From: Orientallactaga sibirica
Lineage: Eukaryota; Chordata; Mammalia; Rodentia; Dipodidae
Direction of reading: 5' to 3'
Assembly: GCA_036365145.1 (NCBI GenBank)
Contig: JAEOAD010000026.1
Coordinates: forward strand, 3,240,001-3,304,000
Length of the DNA: 64,000 nucleotides
The notes under the pieces were generated by a model, which searched no databases, had not been told where the DNA came from, and saw only the letters and a program-made list of their open reading frames with translations. Positions 1 through 12,289 of this stretch are shown here, in pieces. The number at the start of each line of letters is the position of its first letter. Within the stretch, counting starts at the first letter, position 1. Position numbers and translations under genes: made by a program.

Positions 1-43
1 CCCCAAATCGTTCTTTAAAGAAGTACAAAATAAAAATTCCTTT

Positions 44-975
44 GGGCTAGAGATGGCTCAGTGATTAGTGGCACTTGTTTGCAAAGCCTAACTACCTAGG
101 TTCGATTCCCTAGTGCCCATGTAAAGCCAGATACACAAAGTGGCACATTTGTCTGGAGTTCATTTGCAGTGACAGGAGACTCTGGCTTGCCCGGTCTCTC
201 TCTCTCTTTCTCTCTCACTCTCTCTTTCAAATAAATAAATAAATAAATAAATAAATATTTTAAATAGGGCTGGAGAGATGGCTTAGTGGTTAAGGCACCT
301 GCCTGCTAAGCCTAAGAATGCTGGTTCCAATCTCCAGCGGTTCCAATCTCCAGGTCCCACGTTTAGCCAGATGCAAAGTGACGCAAGGGCACAATGCCGC
401 ACTTGACCACAAGGGGGTGCACACATCTGGATTTCACTCACAGCAACTGAGAGCATGCTGGCGCACCCATCTCTATCTGTCTCCCTCTCCCTCTCTGTCT
501 GTCTGTCTGTCTGTCTCTCTGTGTCTCTCTCCAAAAATAAATAAAATAATAAAAAATTTTAAAAAATATTTTAAATAAATACATAAGATAATAAAAATTC
601 CGAGTGCTTGATCAGGCAGCAGTTGGGTTGACTTTAAAAAATTAATCTATTTTTATCTTGAAGAGAAGGAGAGGAGAGAGAGAAAGTATGTGAAGGGCAA
701 ACAAGCTCCAGATGCATGCATCACTGTGCATCTGGCTTTACATGGGTCCTGGGGACTGAACCAAGACTGTTAGGGTTCGTAAGCAAGTGTAATCTCTGAG
801 TCATTTCTCCAACTCGGTTGAAATTTTTTTTTTTTTTGAGGTAGAGTCTCACTTTAGCCAAGGCTGACCTGGAATCCACTATGTAGTCTCAGATTGGCCT
901 TGAACTCACATCGATCATCCACTTCGGCCTTCCAAATGCTGGGGATTAAAGGCGTGTGCCACCATGCCAGTTCCC
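44..975. mobile_element. SINE cluster at window start
   Basis: 44-265 DIP-like (+) with CT run and AAAT tail; 267-575 DIP-like (+), long variant with an internal duplication of the B-box area; 636-816 DIP-like (minus, diverged); 823-975 B1 (minus). Confidence 0.8.
407..420 (+). promoter_or_regulatory. CTCF-core-like motif in DIP-like SINE
   Basis: CCACAAGGGGGTGC; compare the CTCF core CCACCAGGGGGCGC. Sits in the long-variant SINE at 267-575. Confidence 0.35.
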
Positions 976-1145
976 AGTTGAGTTATTTTAATTTTCTTTC
1001 TCTTCTTCCTTCTTGTATTACAAGATCATGGTGCATCTCATGCCAGCAGGATCCTGAAACTGACAAGTGTGAAGGTTACGTGCATGTGGCTCATATGCCT
1101 ATAGGATGCAGAATTTAAGAGCTGTGTGTGGAGAAGGTGATAAGA

Positions 1146-2013
1146 AAGCCAGGTGCCCAAGGCCAGCCTTGGCTACATAGCAAGTTCAAAGCCAGTCTGG
1201 GCTACATGAGATTCTGAGTCAAAAACGAAACCATTGTACTCCTAGACGCTAACAGAAGGCTAGGGAAGGGTCCCATCCTACAGAAGGGTAGGTGATGTGG
1301 CACCTCTGCTTGAAAAAAAAACACTAGCATTGGAGAGATGGCCTAGTGGTTAAGGCGCTTGCCTGTGAAGCCCAAGGACCCATGCATGTTCCATCTCTCT
1401 CCAGATCCCACGTAAGCCAGAAACACAAAGGTGAGGCAAGTGCAAGGTTGCACATGCCCACTAGATGGCACAAGCATCTGGAGTTCAATTGCAGTGGCTG
1501 AGACCCTGGCGCGCCAATTCTCTCTCTCTCCCTGTCTCTCTCTCTCTGTAAAATAATTAGATAGGTAGACAGATAGATGATAGATAGATAGATAGATAGA
1601 TTGATATAGATAGATAGATATGCAGACAGACAGACAGACAGATGATAGGTTTTCAAGGTAAGGTTTTACCATAGTCCAGGCTGACCTGGAATTCACTATG
1701 GAGTCTCAGGCTGGCCTTGAACTCACAGTGATCCTCCTACCTCTGCCTCCCAAGTGCTGGGATTAAAGGCATGCGCCACCACACCCAGCTAAAAAATATT
1801 TTTATTTATTTGCAAGCAGATAAACCAAGAGAGAAAGACAGAGAAAGCCATTGAGAGAATGAGCATGCCAGGGCCTCCTGCTGCTGCAAGTGAATTCCAG
1901 ATGCATGTGCCACTTTGAACATCTGGCTTTACATGGGTACCGGAGAATTGAACCCTGGTCCTTAGGCTTTGCAGGCAAGTACCTTAACCTCTGAGTCAAT
2001 TTCACCTCTGGCC
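1146..2013. mobile_element. SINE cluster with GATA microsatellite
   Basis: 1146-1235 partial B1-like (+); 1325-1556 DIP-like (+), long subfamily; 1558-1648 GATA/GACA run; 1649-1790 B1 (minus); 1793-2012 DIP-like (minus). Confidence 0.8.
1458..1470 (+). promoter_or_regulatory. CTCF-core-like motif in DIP-like SINE
   Basis: CCACTAGATGGCA, fitting the CTCF core CCASYAGRKGGCR except A/T tolerance in the centre. Confidence 0.4.
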
Positions 2014-2735
2014 ACTTTGAGCAGCCCTTCCCCAGTCCCGTTGTCTGCCCACGCCACCATCAGGCTGCTGCTCCCACTTTGGTCAACTTTGCTCCATCTA
2101 CTGCAAGCTCTCTGAACCTCATGCTTTTGCTCATGGTGCACCACGACAGCCCAGGACAGCTGTGCAAGATGGCCACTGCACCAGGATGCCGCCGTCACAC
2201 TGTGGGCGTCACAGATTTCTCCCAATAACTTCTGACAGCTGCCAGGAAAATTTCTTGGGGAAAGAGGCACCTTTTCATCTCCTGCACAAAGGTGGGCGCC
2301 TCCACTGTTTGCTCTGCTTGGAGTAGCATCTTTCCCATGCTCTGTGAATTAAACGACTGCTTGCTCCATCTTTCCAGGTTCCTTTAAGTATTCCCTTCTC
2401 TAAAGGGCATCCACAGCAACACACTTCTCCCCACGGGCATCCTACAGACACTGATGGCCAGCACCGGTCAATGCTGATACAAGAGCCAATAATGTCAGGC
2501 AGAAATTTCCAAGAGACTCCTGGGAGGACCGTGGACCCAGGTTAAATAACACTGAATCAATTTCTCAAAATAAATAAATAACTAATAAAGCTCTTTTCAG
2601 GAAAAGCTACACATCTCCATTGGTGCAAATGTGTGCTTCACACTTTCCTGAGATGCTTGCTAATGACTGTTGAGTTGAGGAGCCAGCAGTGACAGGCTAG
2701 AAAGAAATAGGCTACTGAGAATAAGTATGGAACTT
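2014..2735. other. Non-SINE stretch, possible old LTR fragment
   Basis: No gene seen. Around 2210-2430 the composition (GTGAATTAAACGACTGCTTG followed by TATTCCCTTCTCTAAAGGGC) reminds me of rodent ERV long terminal repeats, but I cannot assign a family. Confidence 0.3.
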
Positions 2736-3055
2736 TTTTTTTTTTTTTTTCTGGTTTTTCGAGGTAGGGTCTCACTCTAGCTCAGGCTGACCTGGAATTC
2801 GCTATGTAGTCTCAGGGTGGCCTCGAGTGATATAAAGTTTCATTTATGGGCTGAAGAGATGGCTTAGCCATTAAGGCACTTGCCTACAAAGCCTAAGGAC
2901 TCAGGTTTGACACCCCAGGACCCACTTAAGCCAGATGCACATGGTGGCATATGTGTCTCAAGTTCGTTTGCATTGGCTAGAGGCCCTGGTGCACCCATTC
3001 TTTCTCTCTCTCTTTCTCTTCTTGCTCAAATAAACAAAAATAAAAAACGTTTTAT
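2736..3055. mobile_element. B1 fragment and DIP-like SINE
   Basis: 2736-2828 truncated B1 (minus); 2848-3055 DIP-like (+). Confidence 0.8.
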
Positions 3056-3189
3056 TTATAAATCAATGTATTAAAGCTCAAAGCACTAGGTGTGTTTAAA
3101 GACAAGCATCGAGTGCTTGACAGCCCACGCACTATGCAGGTGTAGACAGCTCCATGGTGCTGGGATGAACATCCAAACCAGGCATAATT

Positions 3190-3560
3190 TGTGGGAGGAA
3201 GGGGGTTAGTTCCTGCTTACAGACCCAGGGAGAAGTTCCATCTATGGTGGAAAAAAGCTGCTTCCATTCATGAATCCAAACACAGAGAGAGAGAAACCAT
3301 CACCAGCCAGCAACACCAAAAAGCAATAAACACAAATGGGCAGCAGGCAGCAGGGACCCGTCAGAGCTCAGACTGCTCGGCATACCTTTGGACTGGAATT
3401 CAGATCCTCCCCAAACACACTTACGGTTTGACCACAGGATCTGCCCCCAGTGACACTTCCTCCAGCCATGTGGCTGGAGACCAAGTTACAAGCTTTAATA
3501 AAATACCTGAGTCTATGTGTGACACACATTCAAACTACCACAGCAGGAAGGGCCCAAAAT
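3190..3560 (+). repeat. Unclassified dispersed repeat, copy 1
   Basis: Related to the minus-strand sequence at 23150-23450. Both contain GTGGTGGAA-type, CAGCAACACC-type and TTTGGACTGGAATTCAGATCC-type blocks in the same order, and both give a similar open translation (HLWWKK / HQWWKQ and later GQQAAGT / GQQTAGT). Probably an old dispersed element; class unknown. Confidence 0.5.
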
Positions 3561-3687
3561 CACAAGAGGGCTGCCAGAAGGTTCAGAGTTTGGAGTGCAG
3601 ATTTGGTGCAGGCTGTAGGGTCAGACCTTGGGCAAGTCTCTTTCCCTTTTTAAATTTTATTACGATTAGGGTTGTTCCCCATCCCCC

Positions 3688-4372
3688 GTGTAGGGTCTCA
3701 CTCTAGCTCAGGCTGACCTGGAATTCATTATTTACTCTCAGGCTGGCCCTGAACTCAGGCGATCCTCTTACCTCTGCCACCTGAGTGCTGGGATTAAAGG
3801 AGTGTGCCGCCACACCCAGCTTTTTTTTTTTTTAAATTTACTTATTTGCAAGGAGAGAGAAAGAATGGGTGCTCCAGGGCCTTATTAGCCACTACAAATG
3901 AAGTCCAGATGTATGTGCCATTCTGTGCATCTGGCTTTAGGTGGGTACTGGGGAATTGAACCCTGGGTTGTTAGGCTTCATAGGCAAGCACCTTAACTGC
4001 TGAGCCCCGCTTTCCCTTTTGAGTCTTAGTTTCTTCGAATGCTGACTGGGAAGAATTACCTTGCTAATGGAGTATAACCTGAAAGGTATCCTAAGGTAAT
4101 GTGTACTTCTGCTGTAGGCAAGGGAGCACCCCCCACAGTAACCCCAACATTGCTGGTGAAGCAAGATCTTGAGTTCGAGGCCAGCCTGGGTTATATTATA
4201 ACAAGACATTGTCTTCACAACCACAACAGGCTGGGTGGGGTGGCGCACGCCTTTAGTCTCAGTACTCGGGAAGCTGAGATAGGAGGATCTCCATGAGTTC
4301 AAGGCCAGCCTGCGATGCAGAGTGAATTCCAGGTCAGTCTGGGCCACAGTGAGACCTTGCCTGGGGAAAGAA
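3688..4372. mobile_element. SINE cluster
   Basis: 3688-3822 B1 (minus); 3833-4008 DIP-like (minus); 4227-4372 B1 (+). Confidence 0.8.
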
Positions 4373-4388
4373 ACCAAAGCAAAGCGAA

Positions 4389-4603
4389 AGGGATGTAGCT
4401 CAGTTGCTAGAGTGTTTGCCCAGCATACAGAAAGGCCTTGGTTCAATTCCCAGCAATGCATACAATCCAGTGTTCCGGCACGTGTCTGTAGTCCCAGTAG
4501 GTGAAGACAGGGAAGATGGGAAGTTCAAGGTTAATCTGAGCTACTGGGTGAGTTTGAGGCTAGGCTGGATACATGAACTCTTGTCTCAGAACAAAAGACA
4601 GGG
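4389..4603 (+). mobile_element. ID-B1 composite SINE (B4-like)
   Basis: Starts GGGATGTAGCTCAGTTGCTA and has GGTTCAATTCCCAGCA, a tRNA-Ala-type head as in ID elements, followed by a B1-like right part (TGAGTTTGAGGCTAGGCTGG) and a CTCAGAACAAAAGACA end. This layout is that of rodent B4. Confidence 0.6.
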
Positions 4604-4608
4604 CTGCG

Positions 4609-4998
4609 GGCTGGAGAGATGGCTTAGCGGTTAAGCGCTTGCCTGTGAAGCCTAAGGACCCTGGTTCAAGGCTCGATTTTCCAGGACCCACGTAAGCCAG
4701 ATGGACAAGGGGGCGCACGCATCTGGAGTTCGTTTGCAGTGGCTGGAGGCCCTGGCACGCCCATTCTCTCTCTCCCTCTTTACCTGCCTATTTCTGTATC
4801 TCTCTCTCTCTCTCAAATAAATAACATTAAAAAAAAAAAAAAGATAGGGCTGGAGAGATAGCTCAGCAGTGATATCACTTGCCTGCAAAGCCTAAGGACC
4901 CAGGTTTGATTCCCCAGAACCCATGTAAACCAGATGCACATGGTGGCACATGCGTCTGGAGTTCGTTTGCAGTGGCTAGTGGCCCTGGTATGCCCATT

Positions 4999-5034
<36 letters not shown>

Positions 5035-5075
5035 CATTCTCTCAAATAAATTAATTAATTAAATTTTTTTTTAAG
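4609..5075 (+). mobile_element. Two tandem DIP-like SINEs just beyond CRYBB1
   Basis: 4609-4842 is close to a full consensus copy: pol III A-box region in the head, B box, core GGAGTTCGTTTGCAGTGGCT, CT run, AAATAAATAA tail. 4847-5075 is a second copy in the same orientation. They end ~90 bp from the CRYBB1 poly(A) site. Confidence 0.85.
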
Positions 5076-5186
5076 ACCTTTTTGTGCTTGCTGTATTTAC
5101 TAAGCCAGGAAGTCACATGTGCCCCCCTCCCATGCTGTGTCCACACACTGATCACAGACGAAGGCGGCATTTTGACTGTAGGAAGT

Positions 5187-5192
5187 TTTATT
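5187..5192 (-). other. CRYBB1: CRYBB1 polyadenylation signal
   Basis: AATAAA on the minus strand, 78 nt past the stop codon; cleavage is expected around 5165-5175. A short 3' UTR is typical of this gene. Confidence 0.8.
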
Positions 5193-5269
5193 TGCAGGGG
5201 AAGATGGGGCGCGGAGGCTGGGGGGCTGGGGCAGTGAGCGGGTGGAACGTGGATCACTTGGGGGGGGGC

Positions 5270-5453
5270 TCACTTGGGGGGCTCAGCAGCCAGCACAGGG
5301 AAGCAGCCCTCGCGGTGCCACTGCCGGTCCCTCAGGCGGCGGATGGCCTGCATCTGTGGCTGGAAGGCACCCCACTCGTTCCAGTGCCGGAAGTCCCCGG
5401 GCTCTAGCAGGTACTGGTAGCCACGGTAGCCAGGGTATTGGTAGCCAACCCAG
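5270..5453 (-). CDS. CRYBB1: CRYBB1 exon 6: Greek-key motif 4, C-terminal arm, stop
   Basis: Acceptor CTTTCCTCCTAG. Begins [19 protein letters not shown]; the tail [17 protein letters not shown] precedes TGA at 5272-5270. Sixty residues (197-256). The bases around the stop are imperfectly duplicated into the 3' UTR (C-run then AAGTGA twice, 5255-5280). Confidence 0.96.
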
Positions 5454-8400
5454 CTAGGAGGAAAGACAGGACAATGTGGAGTCTAGCTGACACCCTGGGT
5501 CCCTTGCTGGACCAGCTGACTCTTCATCTGACCCTGCAGCCTACATCCATGGGTCACTCAGCCCTGCAAGCTGGCTGGGGTCACACGGGTCCATCTGCCC
5601 TGGCTGCTGTTCCGTCTTCCCCTCTCTGATGAGCCTCTTCTGGAGGAAAGTGGGCACAACCATGTGACTGACCAGTTGAAAGCATTTCAGGGCTGGAGAG
5701 ATGGCTTAGCAGTTAAGGCGCTTGCCTGCAAAGCCTAAGGACCCATGGTCTCCTCTCCAGATCCCATGTAAGCCAAACGCACAAAGGTGAGGCAAGCACA
5801 AGGCCGCACATGCCCACTAGGTGGCACAAGCGTCTGGAGAGCGACTTCAGTGGCTGAGGCCCTAGCAAAACAATTCTCTCTCGCTCTCGCTTGTTTTCTC
5901 AAAAATAAAATAAGAATAAAGTATTTCAGGGGGCCACACGGAGACACTGGCCTCACTGCTGGCTAGGCATGTTACCTGCCAAGGTAGGAAGTTAAACACA
6001 CATCCCGCTGAAGGTGATTGTGTGAGCAGGGGTGAACAGAGTCAAATAAGAGACCATCAGGCCCAGGGGCTGTGAGGACTGAGGTGACCAGAGGCCGGGT
6101 TTGCACAAATCTGGTGTCTTCACTATGTGAGGGAGTCTGTGTGGCCCCTGGGAATCCACGTCTCTGATCAGATAGCCTGGGCACCGGTGAGAGGGCTGCT
6201 TTTAACTAGCTGAGATGATGTTGTCTGAGCCTCTGTTTTATGCTCTGGGGGTGGGGACAATACTGGACTGTCCCTTGGCTGCTGGTTGTGAGGTCTCCCT
6301 CACTGTTCACTTGAATGGTGAGCTCAGGGAGGAATTAACTATGATTCTTGTCTAACTTCATCCTTGTCTGTGCCTAGCGTCTTTCCAGGCCCTTCTCAGA
6401 CCTACTGCTCAAAGGCTGGTTTCTGTTCCCACTTCTCAGGAGAGAAAAAAAAAAAAAAAAAACATACAAGGCTCTGCACCCCACTGCCACCCTCAGACAG
6501 GATCACACTCCCACCTCCACTCTCAGACAGGCCCACACCTCACCACCACCTACAGACAGGCCCACACTTCACTGCCACCCTCCGACAGGCCTGCACACTG
6601 GCTGGGCTCAGGAAGCCCCTTGAAGGGTAGGGCCCTCCCTGTGCCTGCCTGTTGCACGCTGGCTCGCTGACTTCCAGGGAAAGGGGTAAAGCCCCAATCC
6701 TGAGGGTCACAGAAGGAAGGAATCAGGAGGCGCAGGTCTGATATCTGCCCACAGGGACACAGGGTCTAGGGCCTGGCTTGGGGCAGGAGGATAGACAGAG
6801 CACCGCCTTTGAGCATTGGCCTTCCGGGTGTCCTCCTGAGCATGGGTGATAGGGCTCTGCTTGGGCTCCCTCAAATTCTAGGAGTCAAGGGGCAAGAGCC
6901 TTTTGGATAAGGGACTCGACCTATTGTGCAGCTGGCAGCACTGGAGTGCGGAGAAGGGCATGTCAGAGTGATGTCACCCTCTTACCCCAGGGACCGCCAG
7001 CTCCCCAACACATATTCCTTTTCCCTCCACCCATCCGAGTTTGATCCACACCAACTCTGCCCCCTGGTTACTCCTTTAAGGCCATCTGTCCCAGCAGCCA
7101 TCATTCCCTCACCTGCTGCGGGATGCATGGGTAGACTGCTTAAACTGAGAAGACAGTTGCCACCTGCCTCAGAACCTGGGCAGAAGCTCTGCACCCTCCC
7201 ATTCCCAGGCAGTCTGGTGCCTGACCGTGCGTGGTGCGTGACGGAGGCTCAGATTCTTACGTTCCGCTGGAGACGCTCACGCTGCCCACACGGTCACAGA
7301 AACCGTACACCCAGAGGCTGGGCACGTCATCTTCCTGGATCTCCATGGTATTGCCCTTGAAGTTGGCCCCTTCGAACAGGCAGATCTTGTGTTCCTGGGA
7401 ATCCTGGGAAGGTATAGGTGGGTCAGGAATGAAAGGAGGAAGGAAGCAGAGAGAAGGGGCAGAGTGTGGGGTCCCCCCGAAGTTGTCTGGATGGCTAGTC
7501 TTGGCAGGCCCACATGGGGCTCTTCTGAATGGTTACTGCCTGGCAGGTGAGGCCTCTTGTTCATCTGGGAAAATGAGATAACAGTATCTTCGGTCCCAGG
7601 GTGGGGTGGGGGGAAGCTTGTCAGGAGGGTGGAGTGAGTGACTGTTCACATAGGTAGTGAGTTTAAGCCCAGAGACAGGTGCATCACCACTGTGTATGGT
7701 GAGGAGAAGTCATGCGTCTTGACCCACAACACACAGCCAGCAAGGGATTAAAGGTGTGTAGCTGGGCGTGGTGGCGCACACCTTTAATCCCAGCACTTGG
7801 GAGGCAGAGGTAGGAGGATCACAGTGAGTTTGAGGTCACCCTGAGACTACATAGTGAATTTCAGGTCAGCCTGGACTAGAGTGAAACCCTACCTGGAAAA
7901 AAACCAAAAGAAAAAAAAGGGGGGAGAGAGAGAGAGAGAGAGAGAAAACGGGTGCACCAGGGCCTTGAGACACTGCTAACGAACTCCAGATGCATGCGCC
8001 CCCTTGTGGCACATGTGCAACATTGCACACTTGTGTCACTGTGCGTCTGGTTGAGTGGGACCTGGAGATTCGAACATGATTTCTTAGGCTTTGCAGGCAA
8101 GCACCTTAACCACTAAGCTATCTCTCCAGCCCTGCATGGAATTTCCATGGTCAGAGAACCATGGAGATGAGCAGACCACAGTGCAGAACCAGGCTGGCAT
8201 TAACAAGCTATATGGCTGTTAGTATTTCACTTCCTACCTTGGGCCTGTGTCCTTGCCTTTAAGGTGCATGTGATGACAGCCACTGCCTGCTAGGACCATT
8301 TGTAGAGATTCCATGAAAGGCAGAGGAAGCACCCAGCTTAAAGATGGTGCTTAATAAATGAGTGCTTTATTTACTATTATTCCTTCTGTAAAAGACTCCA

Positions 8401-11400
8401 ATATAGCCAGGCATGGTGGTGCACCCCTATAGTCCCTGCACCTGGAGGCAGACATAGGAGGTTCACTGTAAGTTCAAGGCCAGCTTGAGACTATATAACC
8501 TGGGCTTGAGCAAGACCCTACCTCAAAACAAAAAAGACTTATGGGTTGGAGAGATGGTTCAGCAGTTACAGACACTTACTTTCAAAGTCAGGCAGCCCAG
8601 GTTCAATTCCCCAGTACCCATGTAAAGCCAGATACACAAAGTAACACATGCACCTGGAGTTCATTTGCAATGCTTAAAGGCCCTTGGCACACCCATTTTT
8701 CCTGACTCTCTCTCTCTTTCTTTCTCAGTCTGTCTCTGTCTTTCTCTGCTTGAAAATAAATAAATAAAAATATTTAGGGCTGGAGAGATGGCTCAGCAGT
8801 CAAGGCGCTGGCCTGCAGAGCCTAAGGACACATATTCGACTCCCCATGTAAACCAGACGTACAAGGTGGTACACATGCAAGGTTGCACATGCACGCAAGG
8901 TGGTGCGTGCATCTGAAATTTGTTTGCAGTGGCTGGAGGCCCTGGTGAGCTGATTCTCTCTCTGTCTCTCATAAAACAATATACATTTTTTTTTTTAAAG
9001 ATTCCCATTGAAGACGGAAGATGAAGCACTCAGTTAATCCTCCTGAAGGGAAGAAAGATGCATCAGGGAACACTTCCTAGGACTTTGGTCAAGTAGGAGG
9101 AGTGTATGAGTCAGAGAAGGGAGGCAGGGGGAGGGAAGCCCAGATAACCTCTGAGCTGTCACGTGAACAATGCTCTTAGAGTAACCCACAGCTCACGGGT
9201 GCTGCTTAACCACTGGTTGCCCTTGTGAGCCAGTCTGTGGCTCCCCTCTGCTACTGGGGTCAAGACCAAACTCCTTCCCGGAACCCTCTGAGGCTCTGCT
9301 GGCCCTGTCCTCTGCCGGTGCTCCCTCTCTGTGCATGCCTTCCCTTCTGCCCACTCTGCTGCAGCTTTGGGTCCAGTTCCCTGTTTTTAACGTCCTCGGC
9401 CACATCCAGTCTGTCCCTGCTTTAAGAACTCCGCTCTCCCAGGTTCCTGGAAAGCTTTTCCACCCACTCTCCTCAGAGCTGACTCAGTTCCCCCACCACC
9501 GCTTTAGGAGCTGGCTTCCCTGCCCCCACTGACCATCCGGCCTTCATCAGCACCCCCACTTCCTCTCTTCCTCTTTCTTAGTGAGAGGCCACAGTCCCCT
9601 GCAGCAAGGGCCACCGTGTGTGGCTGTTGATTGATTTCTCAGAAATAGGACTTGAATGTCACCCTGAGTATAGGGTACCCATGGCCCTACATGAGTGGGG
9701 TCTCCTCTAGCCCAGGCGCCAAGATTAGAGGGGAGCCGGGTGTGGTGGTGCATGCCTTTAATCCCAGCACTCTGGAGGCAGATATAGGGGAGGTTGCTGC
9801 GAGTTTGAGGCTACCCTCAAGACTACATAGTGAATTCCAGGTCAGCCTGGGCTAGAGCAAGACCCTACCTCGAAAAAACAAAAACGAAAAAAGATAAAGA
9901 AAAAAATAATAATAAAAGAGAGAGAGAGGAGCTGGCAGAAGCAAGCCTGCCCAGGTGCAGAAATGCTGAAGTAGAAAGGCAGGTTTTCAAAACATCCCCT
10001 CTAATTTCCCTAGAGACCGGGCTGGCAGGGAGGCAGGCATACAGCAGGGTGGAGCTGCTCAGGAGAGAAACAACGGTGACCCAGGAGTTGTAGGGGACAC
10101 AGAGGAAGGATCAGTCACTGGACCTCAGCCCTGGCTGCAAGGATACTCCTTAAGGACGTAGAAAAGGTTTCAGTGTTCCCAGCCCTGCAGCAGAGATTTA
10201 GAACTAAGTGACCTGAGGGAGGTGGAGGTGTTAAAGTTTTTTAAATCTTCTAATAATATTTTTTTCCTTTCTTTCTTTTTCTTTTCTTTTTTTGTTTTTT
10301 TTGAGGTAGGGTCTCGCTCTAGCCCAGGCTGTCCCAAAATTCACTATGTAGTCTCAGGGTGGCCTTGAACTCACAGCGATCCTCCTACCTCTGCCTCCTG
10401 AGTGCTGGGATTAAAGGCATGAGCCACCACGCCTGGCTTCCATGTTTATTATTATAATTATTACTTTTAAATTTTATTTTTATTTTTTTGAGGTAGGGCC
10501 TCACTCTAGCTCAGGCTGACCTGGAGTTCACTATGTAGTCTCAGGGTGGCCTTGAACTCACGGCTATCCTCCTACCTCTGCCTCCCAGGTGCTGTGATTA
10601 AAGGCATGCGCCACCACACCCGGCTCCCATGTTTATTTTTAAAAAGTATATTTGCTGGGCATGGTGGTGGGCATGCTGGGTGTCTTTATTCTGATTTGGT
10701 TAAACATCCTGGGACCAATTCAATATAGTGACCTGCTGCTAGCATGTGCTAGCTACCTTCCCTGGGTTTCCCCTTCAGCCACTGCAGACTTCTTTTCTTC
10801 TTTCTTTCTTTCTTTTTTTCATTTTCCTTCCTTCTTTCCTTCCTTCCTTTATTTCTTTATTACTTTCTTTCTTTCTTTTTTTTTTTTTTTTGAGGTAGGG
10901 TCTCACTCTAGCCCAGGCTGACCTGGAATTCACTATGTAGTCTCAGGATGGCCTCAGACTCACAGTGATTCTCCTACCTCTGCCTTCTGAGTGCTGGGAT
11001 TAAAGGTGTGTGCCACCACGCCTGGCTCTTTTCTTTTTTCTTTTTTTTGGTTTTTCGAGGTAGGGTTTCACTCTGGCCCAGGCTGACCTGGAATTAACTA
11101 TGTAGTCTCAGGGTGGCCTCAGACTCTCAGCGATCCTCCTACCTCTGCCTCCCTGAGTGCTGGGATTAAAGGTGTGTGCCACCCGCCCGGCTCGCTCTTT
11201 TCTTTTTGAGATAGGCCTGGTCTGTAGCCCAGGCTGACCTTGGATTCTCAATCTTCCTACGTCCACCTTCTAGGTGTAGGGATTATAGGTGTGTGCTGCC
11301 ATGTCCCACGCTATGCACACCCTGTGTGTTGGTTGTTTTGGGTGAACACTGGGGTTTTAGTGGCTCATTGCCCTGACCACTTGATCACTTTGTCTTGTGG

Positions 11401-12235
11401 ACACTGGGGGTTTTAAAAGCTCCCCAGAAGGGTGTGATGTGTGGCCAGACATGTGAACAGAGAGAGAATCAAGGTGGGCGCTGATATTTCAGGCTCTTAA
11501 GAGCGGAAGTTGTCCCCAAGCTCCGTGAAGCCAGAAGGAAACACCTGGCTGTGGGGACTGGGTGGTGATGGTGGCTTGGGGGCGGGAGTGTGTCAGAGTG
11601 TTTGCAGCCGTGAGAAGGACAAGAGCTCCTGCGTTTGAACAACTAGCCAGCAGGCTTCTCTACCCACCATCAGACCTCAGGCTGGCCCCTGCCCAGCCCC
11701 ACTCCCAGCCACTTACCATCCTGACGGGCCGGAAGGACATGAGCCTGTCACTGCGGTAGCTGCTGGACCAGGTGTCCCAGCGTGGGTACTCGCCCTTCTC
11801 CAGGACGAACATCTCCCCTCGGAAGTTGGACTGCTCAAAGGCCACCCAGCTAGACACAAGATGGACCACCACGAGACAAGGAGGAAAAGCATTAGCAAGC
11901 AGATGCCGTCGCTCCCCACCAGGCTGCCATTCTCTCTCCACTTGCTCAGCAACCTGGGATGCTGATATGAAAATCCGAAGTGTCTGGGGCTGGCGGACTC
12001 AATACAATACCCCTTACCTGCTGTGTGACTGTAGCTTCACCTTTCTGAGTCTTCATCACTTATTATGACTATTTTGGGCACAGTATGGCTATAGTTGGCA
12101 GAGGATAAAATGAGATACTGTGTGTGCTATGATGTGAGCAAACTATTATGACAAATAGAAAGTTTCATACAAGCTTTGAGTACTACAAGGACCTAGGGCC
12201 AGACAACATATCAAGAGATAGCCTCTTTTGCTTAT

Positions 12236-12289
<54 letters not shown>

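Larger units (their letters stand above)
5454..7260 (-). other. CRYBB1: CRYBB1 intron 5
   Basis: 5691-5920 DIP-like SINE (+), long subfamily; 6440-6460 poly(A); 6476-6598 minisatellite; the rest is unique. Confidence 0.75.

Noticed and set aside
4389..4460. tRNA-like sequence with A and B boxes
   Set aside because: It is the head of an ID/B4-type SINE, not a tRNA gene; likewise the many DIP-like heads.
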